Shown here: positions 44,369 through 55,323 of the stretch, piece after piece
Position numbering within the stretch: the first letter of the stretch is position 1
Layout of the letters: the number at the start of each line of letters is the position of its first letter
Assembly (NCBI GenBank): GCA_949752745.1
Contig: OX457031.1
Location: 6,034,849 to 6,098,848 of the forward strand
Origin: Protula sp. h YS-2021
Lineage: Eukaryota > Annelida > Polychaeta > Sabellida > Serpulidae
Length of the DNA stretch: 64,000 nt
Reading direction: 5' to 3'
Program-made: the position numbers and the translations under genes
Notes under the pieces: model-generated
The model's database searches: none
Seen by the model: only the letters and a program-made list of their open reading frames with translations
Told to the model about the DNA's origin: nothing

Positions 44369-45461
44369 ATGTCGACGTGGAAAAACTACTTAACCAATAT
44401 TTACTTTAAACCTGGTCAACCCGGGGCATTTGCTGGTCTTTACAAACTTTATCACATATTGAAAAAACATGATCAACCAGTCACTCATTCACAAGTGAAG
44501 AAATGGTTACAGGATCAAGATCCCTTCAGTTTACTACAACCTGTAAAATGCAGGTTTAAAAGGCAACGTGTCACGTGGAATTGATGACATGTGGGATATT
44601 GATTTAGCTGGCATGGGAAACATAGATCCCTATAATGATGACACCCGCTTTTTATTGGTTGTCATTGATGTGTTTTCCAAATATTTGAGGGTGCAACCAA
44701 TACCTAATAAATCACATACCAGCGTCATAGAAGCCTTTCAAAAGATTTTTCATGAAACAAAACGAAGACCACGAACTCTAAGGTGAGATAAAGAAACTCA
44801 ATTGAAAAACAGATGGGTAAAAGCATTTTTGAAGAAGGAGGGAATACATGCCTATACAACAAAGAATGAAACCAAAGCCAACTTTGCTGAGAGAGTCATT
44901 CGTACTCCAAAGGGAATGATGTATCGATATTTCCTACATAATCAAACTTATCGCGAAATGGACATCCTTCCAGACTTAGTGTACAATTACAACCATAGAC
45001 CTCATGGCTCCCTCCCTAATAAGTATGCTCCTGCAGATATTCCTAAAGACAACGAATCGAAAGTGTGGAAGTATATGTATGTAGACAAATTGAAATTCAA
45101 ACCAAAGAAGAAGAAAAAACCCTACAAATTTAAAATTGATGATCAGGTTCGCATTTCCCACATGAAATATGTATTTCAACGGGATTACCATATAAAGTGG
45201 ACGCAAGAAGTCTTCATTATCACACATCGTTGTAAGAAGCAAGGAATACACTTGTATCGTGTCAAAGACTTTTTGGACGAAGATATTGACGGGCATTTCT
45301 ATGAAGAAGAACTGCAGAAAGTGACAAAAGATATTGAATCTGTCAACAGAATTGAAAAGGTCTTGAAAACACGAAGAAGACGAGGTGTTAAAGAATTATT
45401 TGTGAAGTGGTTAGGTTGGCCAAAGAAGTTTAACAGTTGGATGAAAGAAACTGATATTTGA
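44369..45461 (+). pseudogene. Polinton-type integrase with chromodomain, broken
   Basis: The N-terminal domain is read at 44369-44584 (WLQDQDPF region). The catalytic core continues in another frame from about 44568 (a frameshift near 44570), with the core motif containing VVIDVFSKYL. A TGA at 44784-44786 lies just before the second catalytic Asp region (DKETQ). The frame then runs 44787-45461 through an ERVIRTPKGMM region and a C-terminal chromodomain (KELFVKWLGWPKKFNSW). Integrases of this type insert Polintons. One frameshift plus one stop make this copy inactive as it stands. Confidence 0.85.
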
Positions 45462-45463
45462 AA

Positions 45464-45675
45464 ATGAAGCATCCATTCACATGTTTGGTCTCTGGACCTA
45501 CAGCCAGTGGTCTCTAGTTAGAGAAATTCTAGAACAAAAGTTAATTAAACCCTCTCCAAAAACCATTTTATGGCTCTATGCAGCAGATCAGCCTTTGTAC
45601 AAGGGAATGAAAGGTGTGGAATTTTACCAAGGCATTCCAGATGACATTGAAGAGCGCTTTAACCCGAAAAACTAA
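45464..45675 (+). pseudogene. 5' fragment of a Polinton packaging ATPase, broken
   Basis: ATG at 45464 opens a frame with a degenerate P-loop (SGPTASGL) that hits a stop within about 20 codons. The homologous text resumes in another frame and ends at 45675 (IPDDIEERFNPKN). Only the beginning of the gene remains; the rest is cut off by the start of duplicated segment B. Confidence 0.65.
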
Positions 45676-45755
45676 ACTTACTCATCATTGATGACGATTA
45701 TTTCGGGGAGATAATTGGCGTTCGAGTGTTTAACACTGTGTAGATCATTTTGCAG

Positions 45756-45899
45756 CCACCCACCTGCGTACCCTGGACACCAGCCAGGCACCAACTCGCC
45801 CATGTCCACAGCGCATTGGCCAGCGGGAGGTGGCTACGCGGGCCCCGTAGCGGGGGCCGGACCCCCAGGGCCTCCCCAGACTATCACTAGAACTGTCGT
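45756..45899 (+). CDS. Exon 2 (copy B) of the proline-rich membrane protein gene
   Basis: The acceptor is ATTTTGCAG ending at 45755 and the donor is GTAGGT at 45900; 144 bp, phase 2-2, exactly as copy A. The only residue changes are PP to SP and PAGPP to PPGPP; the first base change makes the junction codon GGC instead of GGA, both Gly. It remains an intact exon, but no copy of exon 1 precedes it, so it could be spliced onto exon 1 at 36377 or after exon 2 copy A. Confidence 0.65.
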
Positions 45900-46009
45900 G
45901 TAGGTATCGCTTGAACCCTCCAGTACCATGAACCCCTTAGTGCCCTTGATTTGTTTGACTTTGGTGGAACGAGTAAGTCAAGTACAGCCTTTGAGTCCAC
46001 TGTGTGTGA

Positions 46010-47345
46010 GTCTGAATGTACTGAGAATCCTGTGATCTGAGAATCTGTGATGCGAGAAACTTGTGACCTTAGAACCCCGTTATCTGAGAACTTATCGTTA
46101 TCTTAGAACCCCGTGATCTGAAATCCCCGTGATGTGAAAACCCTGTGATCTAAAACCCTGTGATCTGAGATCCCTATGATGTGAAATCCCTATGATGTGA
46201 GATCCCTGTGATATGAGATCCCTATGATGTGAGATCCCTGTGATGTGAGAACTCTGTGATGTGAGAACCCTGTGATGTGAGAACCCTGTGATGTGCGATC
46301 CCTATGATCTGAGAACCCTGTGATCTGAGATCCCTATGATGTGAGAACACTATGATATGAGATCCTTATGATGTGGGAACCCTATGATGTGGGAAACCTG
46401 TGATGTGAGAACCCTGTAATGTGAGAACCCTGTGATGTGAGAACCCTGTAATGTGAGAACCCTGTGATGTGAAAGAACTCTGTGATGTGAGAACTCTGTG
46501 GTCTGAGATCCCTATGATGTGAGAACCCTGTGGTGTGAGAACCCTGTGATCTGAGATCCCTGTGATGTGAGAATCCTGTGATTTTAGAACCTTCTGATCT
46601 GAGATCCCTATCATGTGGGAGCCATGTGATGTGAGAACCCTGTGATGTCAGATCCATACGATGTGAGAATCCTGTGATGTGAAAGAACCCTGTGATGTGA
46701 GAACCCTGTGATGTGAGATCCCTCTGATGTGAGAACCCCCTGATGTGAGAACCCTGTGATGTGAAAAACCCTGTGCTCTGGGAGCCCTGTATCTGGGAAC
46801 CCTGTAATCTGAGAACCCTGTCATCTGAGGATCCTGTGATCTCAAAACCCTATGATGTGAAAACCCTGTGATCTGAAACCCTGTTATCTCAGAACCCTGT
46901 GATGTGAAAATCCTGTGATACGAGAACCCTGTGATGTGATAACCCTGTGATGTGAGAACTCTGTGATGTGAGATCAATATGATCTGAGAACCCCTGTGAT
47001 CTGAGATCCCTATGATGAGGGAACCCTATGATGTGGGAACCCTGTGATGTGAGAACCCTGTGATGTGAGATCCCTATGATCTGAGAACCCCTGTGATCTG
47101 AGATCCCTATGATCTGAGAACATTGCGATCTGAGATCCCTATGATGAGGGAAGCCTATGATGTGGGAACACTGTGATGTGAGAACCCTGTGATGTGAAAG
47201 AATCCTGTGATGTGGAAGCCCTGTGATGTGAGAATCCTGTGATATGAAAGAACCCTGTGATGTGGGAGCCCTATGATGTGAGATCTCTATGATATTAGAA
47301 CCCTGTGATGTGAGAATCCTGTGATGTGAAAGAACCCTATGATCT
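46010..47345. repeat. 17-bp minisatellite in intron 2 (copy B), expanded
   Basis: Same unit family as 38835-39700 but ~1.3 kb and more varied (GATCCCTATGATGTGA, GAACCCTGTGATCTGA). Minus-strand ORFs are artefacts. Confidence 0.9.
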
Positions 47346-48179
47346 CAGTCATTCGACTGAGTGCCTTGAGCCGGGTATGTAAACCCTGTCAGCCATAATG
47401 AAACCGACACCCAGAAGCGGACACAGCTTTTGGTCAAGGAGGATATGTCAACCTAAAAAAAATCACTTAAGCCATGCAGATCTGCACCTGGTTCTAATGG
47501 TCATATTTATGAGAAACCAGGTGTATTTATGAGCGAGCGAAATAAGTGAGTCAAGCGAAATGAGTGAGTCAAGCGAAATGAGTGAGTCAAGTGAAATGAG
47601 TGAGTCAAGTGGTTCCTTTAAGCCAAATAGTCTGTACAAGCCTTATAGACCCTAGGACCCTAGTCAGACCCTTCCACCCTCATTTAAAGCCCACAGGCTC
47701 CGGGAGTATCCTCCGCGTGCGATATCAACCCATGTATTCTTATGTTTTTACGAGATTTTTTAAAACCTGAACATGAGGAGCCACTCGGTTGGTTCAAATG
47801 ATCTTCTGATATTTACCCCCGCCCGCACCCCTTTCCGCACCTCGGCATGTACCCAAACAGTGTAACTTTGCCCGTTGGCTTCAAGCATTATCGTGCGCAC
47901 AGTCCGCGAAGCCGCTCCGCTTTATCGCCCCCTGGTGCGTACAAGGCTTGTTGTGTTGACGTCTCCTTAAATCTCTTGCTCTATTTGACGAGTGAAAATG
48001 GCCAACACTTGTAAGGTCTGACACAACGAAATCATTGGCAAAAAAATTTCAGTTAGTTTGACCCATCCCTGTCCCTGTGCTCAAAACTTGTGACGTCACC
48101 CATGGATTATAACATTAGTGTACGTATGGTATCAGACCATCCATCCACTCCTAACCGTAACCCTAACCCTCCACACTTG

Positions 48180-48412
48180 CGTTCGTGGGTTAAGGCTGAC
48201 CTCCTTGTCGGTATGTACAAAGTGCCGCTGGGTTCCGCCGTAGACCGCCACCCCACCCATCGCCCCTCCACCCTTGTGTTCGTATATTAAGGCTGACCTC
48301 CTTGCCGGTATGTACAAGGTGCCGCTGCGTTCCGCCGTAGACTCCCAACCCGCCCACTGCCCTTCGTATATGCGTGAGTACGTTGATGTTAACCCCCTTG
48401 TCGGTATGTGCA
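48180..48412. repeat. ~100-bp tandem repeat just before exon 3 copy B
   Basis: Counterpart of 40655-40945 with the same repeated GTCGGTATGTACAA decoy text; two to three units. Confidence 0.7.
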
Positions 48413-48413
48413 G

Positions 48414-48570
48414 GGTGCAGAGGCAGCCCGTGGCGGTGGTGGCGGCGCCGCAACGCGACAACTTCTGGCGCTCGTACGCCAAGATGCGCCTCGTCGTCTG
48501 CTCCACCTTCCTTGCCATCAAGATCGTCGTCATCGTTGTCGTCGTCACCGTCCTGTCGGCAAGCGACTAG
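48414..48570 (+). CDS. Exon 3 (copy B): alternative terminal exon with membrane segment
   Basis: The acceptor is GGTATGTGCAG ending at 48413; phase 2 entry; TAG at 48568-48570. It is the same length as copy A. Changes are conservative: VTVVAAP to VAVVAAP, LAICCTF to LVVCSTF, VVIIVVVSVLSASN to VVIVVVVTVLSASD. The hydrophobic segment is fully preserved. The lack of indels or stops alongside diverged intron satellites suggests selection on the coding part. Confidence 0.68.
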
Positions 48571-49077
48571 CGCCCGTCCTCGAGGGTTCGCCGGTATCCT
48601 AGAGGTCTTGAGAGGTCATGAGAGGTCATGGGAGGTCACGATGTACCGGCAGTCACGGGAGACTCATAGAACAGTCTTAATGGGTGCATGGGGCTTGTAT
48701 GTGCGGGTGGGCGTTTCTGATTAGCTTAGGGGTTAATTGCGTGGAGTGTTGCAATTCATAATGAGCTTGTAGTTGCCTTTTGCGCCGATATCCGCACTGG
48801 ATGCTGTGTGATACTCTGGCCACAAGAGTGGGTTCGCATTTTAAACACATGTCAGGCAATCTTTTGTAAACTTTATTAGATTTTTTAATGTGTAGGTTAT
48901 GACTTGTCACATGGCATGGGAGCATTTATATGTGTGCAGAGGAACACCGGAATCGGAACGCATTTATATGTGTGCAGAGGAACACCGGAATCGGAACGCA
49001 TCACAAATGATACCGCCTCGGAAAAAGGCTCACTTTTCGTCAGAAACGAAAATTGGTTTTGTGTTTATGTGATCCTG

Positions 49078-49590
49078 TCCCCGAGGTCCCACTGTGCATG
49101 TTCCTGGCGCCGTTACCCATGAGTGGTCTTGTTCCCCAGGTTCACTGTACATGTTCCTGGCGCCTTTACCCATGACTGGTCTTGTTCCCCTGGTTCACTC
49201 TACATGTTCCTGGCGCCGTTACCCATGAGTGGTGTTGTTCCCGAGGTCCACTGTACATGTTCCTGGCGGCGTTACACATGAGTGGTCTTGTTCCCCAGGT
49301 GCACTATACATGTTCCTGGCGCCGTTACCCATGAGTGGTGTTGTTCCCGAGGTCCACTGTACATGTTCCTGGCGGCGTTACACATGAGTGGTCTTGTTCC
49401 CGAGGTTCAGTGTACATATTTTTGGCGCCCTTATCCATGAGTGGTCTTGTTCCCCAGATTCACTGTAAATGTTCCTGGCGCCGTTACCTATGAGTGGTCT
49501 TGTTCCCGAGGTTCACTGTACATGTTCCTGGCGCCGTTACCCATGACTGGTCTTGTTCCCGAGGTTTAGTGTGCATGTTCCTGGCGATCA
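49078..49590. repeat. ~60-bp tandem repeat (3' region, copy B), expanded
   Basis: About eight units of the array also present at 41590-41815; variants GGTTCACTGTACATG and GCGGCGTTACACATG alternate. Confidence 0.88.
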
Positions 49591-50654
49591 GGGTCTGATA
49601 TCGGGGCTATACGGTGTTCAGCTGTCATCATTTCTTAAGAAACGATAGGAATTGGCGGATCTTGCGTCAAAGGAAAAATTGGCTCTTTGGCACCGCATCA
49701 TTGCGGTCACAATTTACTCACAACTTTGTGAACATTCTGGATCAGCCGACAGTGTTGTCGGAGCTTTCACGGCCATGGAAATATATATATATCCATGAAA
49801 TAAGTTGTTTATCTGGATAAAGATGTTGACGATTACTTAAAAAAATTAGACAAAAAAAATCAAACTGATAATGCAAGAAAATATAAGACTGTTAGTGGGT
49901 AGGGATAAGGGTTGGGAGGAGGTGAGTTGGTGGGTATGGGGGGGGGGGGAGGTTTGATGCCTGGAGCCTGTGACCCAAGTTGCATCATGCCATGTTGCAT
50001 TACTAACAATGGTGTGTTGGGTGTATTAATTTCTAAACGTTTATTCTTGTAATGGAATGCATTTTACTAAAGTGTGATAACAAGTGATTATTCAATTATG
50101 GATCCAAATGACGCTTTTTCCTTAAAAAAACACATTTTATAATTTATTGTCGATCTGCTTGGTTCTCCGATTTATTTGGAGATGTCAAATATAGAATGAA
50201 AAAAATGCATTTCTTTTAAACGTTTCCAGCCAGACATGATTCAATTGTAATTCAAGCAAGCATTTCGTGTAGAAAAAATACTGTGCTCGTAGTACATCTT
50301 TGCATACTTTACTGAGAGAGGGTGGGGGGGGGGGGGGGTATGCGAAAATCAGCGAAATCGCCCTTCTAACTTACGCTGAGGTCGACTGGGATAGACAGCG
50401 CCGGCATAGCTTACCGGTGTACACCTCTTTGTTTTGTTAAAAAGTCACGAAAAGTCACCGTGAGAAAGCATTTATCGTCTTTTTATTGTTTGTCACATTT
50501 ATCTGCCTATCACTTGCCCATGACGTCACAGTGGGGGAATGTCCATTGCTTTTCCTTTTCAAAGTATAGAAATCTATTCCAGTTGACCTAGATTACTAGG
50601 GGGGGAATCCCAGACCTGACCCACTTCGATTCGGATTTTGATTGGCTGCCACCG

Positions 50655-50870
50655 ATGCGTTGTTATAACAGTTTACCTCTGGCGAGATTTATCTGTTATG
50701 CATAAAAGCAGAGCGAATGTATAGTTCAAAAAGTAGTTCCTCTCTTTACTAGTACTATTTTGCTGGAATCCGTAGTGGGTCTGAGGAGTAAAAAGATGTT
50801 ATATACAACAGACCGAAGCGCCGTAGAGGTTGTCTGTTACATAATAACGGTCGCCGATGAGATTATCGAC
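50655..50870 (+). repeat. Dispersed ~230-bp repeat, copy 3 of 3
   Basis: Counterpart of 42850-43060; followed by an (ATT)n microsatellite at 50915-50975 that is longer than in copy A. A G-run lies at 50322-50338. Confidence 0.75.
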
Positions 50871-50921
50871 AAGCACGGGAGTGTGATTACGCTTATCTCG
50901 AGCTAAAACTTTCATTATTAC

Positions 50922-50976
<55 letters not shown>

Positions 50977-51256
50977 TGGTTCCTTATAGAATAATTACTT
51001 ATTGAACAAGGGGTTTGTTATTTCTGACGCTGTGTGAAATAAAACCATACTACAAACTGCCTTTTTGTATAGCGTTCTATGGCTTTCTCCTTGAGTGCTC
51101 TATAATGCTATATGGCCACACAACATGCTATAAACCATACATATAAAAAGTGACGTCACGTTGTCTTACGTTTATTGCACAAAAATAAAATCTGATACAA
51201 AAACAGAAAGTGGATTGACAAGATTGACGCAGTGCTTTAATCAACTTAAAAAGGAA

Positions 51257-52200
51257 TGACAAGAGTCCTCCAACGACTGGAAACGGAATGACAAGAGTAT
51301 AAATAACTCCGGAATGAAGATCCTGGGACGTGTCTTGCTGGGATAATACAGCTTCATAGCAGTCACAATCGGTTTGTTGACTACCGTCTAATGCTCATAT
51401 TTATGAACCTATTTAATATTCTGACATTTTGATTCAATTTCGGATATCTCTGATAGAATGCAAGGCGTATTTAAATTTTTAAAGCTGTCTTAAATTATTT
51501 AAAGGCATCTTATAACATTTTTTAAATTAAAAAAGGAACGTAAAACTGAATAAGAAATATTTTGCCTTCTACAAGAGATATCCGATGGCTAATCAGTACA
51601 TATATAAATTACTTGTGATATTCTGTAATTTATTCCCTTTTCTGCTATTTATGAATGTTTTTAGAGCTCGGTTTTAAATCAGTTTTTTTTTCATATTTAA
51701 CGAAGTTTCTGCAACTGAATTGAAAGTATCTCCAAATATCTCCAAATTCCAAAATCACTCAAAATGAACTGTAAACCATAACGAAAACAGCCATAATCTA
51801 TTTAGAGATATCTATTTTTAGATATCTTAGATTAGTTTAGAGATATCTGTAAGATATAACACAAGGTCACATCGGCTGCACCGCACAGCACCGCCATCAC
51901 AAAAAAGCTTGTAAACTGGAATGTCGATAGGCTACTTCAAAACTCTCTAAACAAACAAAGACTAAACAAATATGATAATGTAAAAAACAAAACACCAAAC
52001 TATCTTCGCTGATCTAGTTTAAATGCTCAATAACGCACAAGTGTAGGAATCGGGAAAAAGAAACGATTCCACTAATTTGTCTTGGCATGTCTCTTGTGGC
52101 AACCCCTAAAGCCAGTAATGTGTGCGTTGTTCAATACGTTCGTTCTTCGGTTTACGTTTCTGCATACGTTTGTACATGTCACACACACTGCTTGAATGCG
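51257..52200. other. AT-rich non-coding interval
   Basis: No exon recognised. Contains several AGATATCT palindromes (about 51828-51860) and no element ends. Confidence 0.5.
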
Positions 52201-52214
52201 AGATTTATAAAAGT

Positions 52215-52470
52215 ACCAGACTGCAGCAAATGCACTGCCAAAGATCACGTGACTGCAGCAAATGCACTGTCAAAGATCACGTGACTGCAGCAAATGTACT
52301 GTCAAAGATCACGTGAGTGCAGCAAATACACTGTAAACAATCACGTGACTGCAGCAAATGCACTGCCAAAGGTCACGTGACTGCAGCAAATGCGCTCCCA
52401 AAGATCACGTGATAACTGCAAATACAGCAAATCCACTCCTATATAAGGTCCTGTGACTGCAGCAAATGCA
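52215..52470. repeat. ~32-bp minisatellite, about seven units
   Basis: The unit carries GACTGCAGCAAATGCACTGCCAAAGATCACGT; later units drift. The recurring TCACGTGA is an E-box-type palindrome (CACGTG). Confidence 0.88.
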
Positions 52471-52569
52471 CTGCAATATTCGGATATTTGTGTTTCATAT
52501 CTGATTTAGAACTAAACAAGTATACCAGTGAACTGGTTAAGTCCCCCGCCGCACCTCCGTTTTTGAAAT

Positions 52570-53400
52570 AAAACAGCTCGAGTGACCTTGACCTTTGGCC
52601 CAAGGTCACCAAAACCTAATCAGGTCAAGCTTCTTAGCTTTCCAACCCGGCTGCCAGTTTCAGTTGTAATCCGTCCAGACGAACTTGACATTTCATGTCT
52701 ACAACAGCGTGCACATGACGCACAACCTGAGATATTGTGCCCCCAAGAGAAAAATTTAAAGGTTTCAGTGACCTTAAAAAAGTTGTGTTGATCTTTGACC
52801 AAAGGTCACCAAAACTTAATTGGACCAAGTGCCATTGCCCACCATTCTACCTACCAGTTTTGGTTGAAATCTGTCCAGCTAAACTTGAGATACCCGCCTT
52901 ATACAACAGCAATCAATCAACTGCAGGCTCTGCTGCTCTCGATCAATATCGATCAATAGCTAATGAGAGCACATTTCAAAACTGACATTTGCACTTTTTC
53001 AAAAATCTGGCAATTTTCGTCAAAAATAAAAAACAACCAACGTTGCACACCTCCGATATATGCTCTCTGTGTGCAAGAGAAAAATAAAACCCCTTTAATA
53101 GTGACTGAGATCTAACGCGTACAAACTTACCACTATACATAGGGGCACTTGCACATTTTCACAACATCTAAAAAATCTGGCAGTTTTTCAATTTTTTTGA
53201 AAAATAAAAAAATAACCACGCGTTGCACACCTCCAATATATGTACTCTGTCTGTCCAAGAAAGAAATGAAATCACTGTATTAGTTACTGAAATATGGCGC
53301 GCACAAACTTAACACTATAAATAGTACTTATCACACTTCTTTATAATATTTCAAAACTCTGACAATTTTTCAATTTTCGACAAAAAAATAAAAAGCAACC
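52570..53400 (+). repeat. Dispersed repeat with TGACCT half-sites, partly duplicated, then ~180-bp units
   Basis: GTGACCTTGACCTTTGGCCC/AAGGTCACCAAAAC at 52580 recurs as GATCTTTGACCAAAGGTCAC at 52790. After 52990 a ~180-bp unit (GTTGCACACCTCC-ATATA, GGCGCGTACAAACTTACCAC) occurs about four times to 53720. TGACCT is also the nuclear-receptor half-site, but here it belongs to a repeat. Confidence 0.7.
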
Positions 53401-53423
53401 ACGCGTTGCACACCTCCAACATA

Positions 53424-53542
<119 letters not shown>

Positions 53543-53767
53543 GGAAATTGCACATTTTCACAACATTTCAAAAATCTGGCAATTTTTTTCAGTTTTTGAG
53601 AAAAATACAAAATAACCACGCAATGCACGCCTCCAGTATATGTACTCTCTCTGTGCAAGAAAGAAATGAAATCACTGTATTAGTTACTGAGATATGGCGC
53701 GTACAAACTTACCACTATAAATGGGGACAGACAGACGGACAGACGGACGGACACGGCCCGTTTCATA

Positions 53768-53805
53768 AGTCCCCCGCTCCGCGCCATGCGCGGTGGTGGG
53801 GGACT
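53768..53805. other. Hairpin closing a dispersed repeat
   Basis: AGTCCCCC pairs with GGGGGACT, and inside CCGCGC pairs with GCGCGG around CAT. It follows a GGACAGACGGACAGACGGAC run. Related but weaker ends occur near 38325-38395, 52545 and 56775-56800. Confidence 0.65.
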
Positions 53806-53919
53806 AATGAAATCTGAATTCGACAGATCTATTTTGTTCAGAAACTGTCCATTTTTAAAGACTGTCGCATTTACAGAGTGAACACATACGAAACCACCCA
53901 TACGAAACTACGAAACCCT

Positions 53920-54270
53920 ATAAAGCGTGGGGTGGGGGAAGCATGGCGGGGCGGGGTGGGACAAGAGGGGTCGAGGTGGAGTGGGAGGGGCGTATGGTTG
54001 GGAAGGGGGATGCGGGGAGGGTGGGAGGGGATGTGGCGTGGGATGGGAAGGGATGCGGGACGACGGGAAGGGGTGCGGGCCAGGGTGGGAGGGGGTACCG
54101 GGCGGAGCTGGAGGAAGTGCGGGTGGGGTTTGAGGGGGCGGAGCGGGTCGGAAGGGGCGCGGGGCGGGGTGCGAAGGGATGAGAGGTGGGACGGGAACGG
54201 GATGCGGGGCGGACGGGAAGGGGTGAGGGCCATGGTGGGAGGAAGTGCGGGCGGGGTTTGAGGAGGAGGT
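53920..54270. repeat. G-rich minisatellite
   Basis: Repeats of GGGTGGGAGGGGATGCGGGG and variants. Long Gly/Arg or Pro/Ser ORFs on both strands are artefacts. Potential G-quadruplex former. Confidence 0.85.
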
Positions 54271-54364
54271 TTATCACAGGGTGTCCTCACAGGGCAATTT
54301 GGTGTTCTTTTGTCGATACAGTCAGCATATGGTCCTCTACATTTTACGACACACAGAACCGCCA

Positions 54365-54452
54365 ACAGCAAACACGAGATGCGTCAGGAGCAAACACGAG
54401 ATGCGTCAGCAGCAAACACGAGATGCGTCAGGAGCAAACGCGAGATGCGTGT
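54365..54452. repeat. 24-bp tandem repeat, ~3.7 units
   Basis: The unit is GCAAACACGAGATGCGTCAG followed by GAGC/CAGC-type ends. Confidence 0.85.
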
Positions 54453-54454
54453 TA

Positions 54455-54960
54455 ACACTTAAGACGCCACAAATAGAACTTAAGATAACTCTCATTGAAT
54501 GTAATATATCTCAAATTGAATTACAGATGTCACAACTTACATCAAATTTTGTTTTCATCAGAAATTTAATTCTTTTCAAACACTGCAATTAAACTGATAC
54601 GTACAAACACTTCCATGACGCACCGCCACGTTCCTCACTGACGTCATCATCATCGCCACGCTCCTCACCGACGCCACCATCGCCAGTCATAAACAAGCTC
54701 TTCTTATTTACACACACAATACAAAAACGTGCCTCTGACGACTTCTGTTCGCGTTAATATCTCAAAGACAATTCTCATGCTATTTATATTCGTTGATATT
54801 CACCATCCGACAGCAGTTTGTAAACAAACTGTGAAACAACAGTAAATAAGTGCGCAGGGGAACAACTCAACTGGTAATTCCATCTTAAGCCTAGCTAAAG
54901 GTTTGTACAGTGACTGCCCTGAACTTGTCATGCGACACCCAGCCCTTCCCAACCCCAGTG
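54455..54960. other. Non-coding interval
   Basis: No exon or element recognised; a short GCCACGCTCCTCACCGACGC two-copy repeat lies near 54630-54680. Confidence 0.5.
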
Positions 54961-54984
54961 ATCGGGCGATGGACGCCTTTATGA

Positions 54985-55323
54985 GTTACAATACCAAGCC
55001 GAGATAACAGCCATTTGCTACAATACTACACCTGAATGACGGTCTTATGAGCTACAATACCACACCGGAATGACGACCTTATGAGCTGCAATACCACACC
55101 GGAATGATGATCTTATGAGCTACAATACCACACCGGAATGACGATCTTATGAGCTACAATACCACACCGGAACGATGATCTTATGAGCTACAATACCACA
55201 CCGGAATGACGGCCTTTTGAGCTACAATACCACACCGGAACGATGATCTTATGAGCTACAATACCACACCGGAATGACGGCCTTATGAGCTACAATACCA
55301 CACCGGAATGATGATCTTATGAG
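54985..55323. repeat. 34-bp minisatellite, left part
   Basis: The unit carries CTTATGAGCTACAATACCAC and ACCGGAATGAYGAT, about 9 copies; it continues after the transposon at 57133-57700 with more diverged units (CCAGTCACATGAGCTACAAT, ACCAGGCTGGG). Confidence 0.9.

Larger units (their letters stand above)
43240..45690 (+). mobile_element. Decayed Polinton/Maverick fragment (~2.4 kb)
   Basis: In order: a Cys-rich small ORF with an internal stop, two small ORFs, a retroviral-type integrase with chromodomain broken by one frameshift and one stop, and the start of an A32/FtsK-type packaging ATPase with a damaged P-loop. This gene set is characteristic of Polintons, which are large DNA elements related to viruses. 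The polymerase, protease and capsid genes are absent. The fragment ends exactly where duplicated segment B begins (45695), and its first ~190 bp are part of the duplicated segment A. Confidence 0.8.
45695..51256 (+). repeat. Segmental duplication, copy B
   Basis: Same orientation and order as 38530-43436, but longer because the intron 2 minisatellite and the 3' ~60-bp array are expanded. It ends after CAACTTAAAAAGGAAT within the Polinton-derived start. Confidence 0.93.

Noticed and set aside
52580..52815. Nuclear receptor response elements (TGACCT / AGGTCA)
   Set aside because: The half-sites belong to a duplicated dispersed repeat, so sequence alone does not support regulation.
53871..54371. 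Pro/Arg-rich 166-aa ORF and Gly-rich ORFs
   Set aside because: G-rich minisatellite open in several frames on both strands.
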